A DNA stretch of 30,082 bases from Chromera velia (Eukaryota > Sar > Chromeraceae): contig JAHBMJ010000443.1 in NCBI GenBank assembly GCA_018398765.1, positions 124,778-154,859 on the forward strand, read 5' to 3'. Shown piece after piece: positions 29,349 to 30,082 of the stretch (its first letter is position 1; each line of letters opens with the position of its first letter). The notes under the pieces are model-generated. The model saw only the letters and a list, made by a program, of their open reading frames with translations, did no database searches and was not told where the DNA came from. Both the position numbers and the translations under genes were made by a program.

Positions 29349-30082
29349 GCCTCTGTCTCTCTATGGACGCGTGCCCCTCTTCAGCCTACAGGAGCCAACC
29401 AGAGTCAGCGACCCATCGCATGCCATTTCTCTTTTCTTCCTGCATCACTTCTGCAAGCCACCATACTGCCTTCTACTTGTTTACTGCCGCTTCCTGCTAC
29501 CATGACGAAATATCGAGATTTATTCAAGACCATGCATCCATACATGCATTCTCGCATGCATCATATGCTCGTGCCTGCACCCTTGCAGTCCGACTTACTC
29601 ACTCACTCACTCCACCTTCCCTCCGTGTGCTGCCAACTAGAGCCATGCTACCGAAGCTCCTTCTCTCCTCTTCCTTATTTTTTCACCCAGCCAGTCAGGC
29701 TCTCCCCCGCCTTCCTCCTCTCTCTGCTGAACCCAAACGGGCCCGCAGCTTTCTTATTTATTTATTTCTGCAAATCCCAGTGTACCCCCTGGCCTGCCTG
29801 CACTCCCCCCCCCCGTGGGGAATGCATCAGAACCCACTCACCCACTCACTATTCACTCACTCACTCACTCAATGTGTCTGCTTGCACATGCTGACCGTGC
29901 ACAAAAATGGGCATACATTCAATACACACAATCTACCATGCAAGCGTCCTCCCCCTACTCAGACAGACGCACCTCGATGCCCTTCCCTTAAATGCCACCC
30001 ACACCCGCCCAACCCGACCCAAAAAGGGCACAGAACCACCCGAGCGACTAGACGAAGACAAACCCTCCTTTGGTTCACCCCA
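29349..30082. other. C-rich spacer with ACTC repeats
   Basis: No gene is supported. ACTC tandem units lie near 29595-29612 and 29838-29872, an ATTT run is near 29755-29766, and the final 150 bp is very C-rich on the plus strand. Open frames here follow the repeats. Confidence 0.5.

Overview
The window looks like nuclear DNA of a photosynthetic protist with a complex (secondary) plastid. The reasons are spliceosomal GT-AG introns with pyrimidine-rich 3' ends, long repeat-rich spacers, axonemal dynein and EF-hand relatives, a chromodomain Ty3/gypsy retrotransposon, and a beta-carbonic anhydrase whose N-terminus reads as a signal peptide followed by Phe and a basic Ser/Arg-rich stretch. A chromerid alga such as Chromera velia would fit. 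This is inference: no rRNA or organelle marker is present.

Layout. 1-655: spacer with a homopolymer-G start and a short direct repeat. 656-2115 (+): three-exon plastid-type beta-carbonic anhydrase, the only gene here that looks fully intact. 2116-4777: spacer with CT/GT and GACA microsatellites and an AT-rich stretch. 4778-10966: full-length chromovirus with two 295-bp LTRs, a 5-bp target duplication, a tRNA-iMet primer site and one gag-pol-chromodomain frame broken by four stops. 10967-12475: spacer with a 33-bp minisatellite. 12476-16122 (+): EF-hand (calcyphosin-like) segment, a Ser/Glu-rich linker, a short Met-rich exon and a pseudokinase domain, either one decayed fusion gene or several neighbours. 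16123-20743: spacer rich in simple repeats. 20744-24611 (+): exons of an axonemal-type dynein heavy chain tail, followed by its AAA1/AAA2 junction and AAA2 P-loop; the linker and AAA1 are absent. 24812-25877: AT-rich block. 25878-27099 (-): a four-exon gene of unknown family whose introns keep phase but whose frame carries four stops. 27100-30082: spacer with one possible small secreted ORF.

A theme runs through the window. Long reading frames are interrupted by single stop codons with little sign of frameshift, and every one of these stops is one C-to-T (or opposite-strand G-to-A) change from a Gln, Arg or Trp codon. The two LTRs of the retrotransposon also differ mainly at CpG sites. Methylation-linked deamination or a RIP-like process is the simplest reading. 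RNA editing or stop readthrough can be tested with cDNA.
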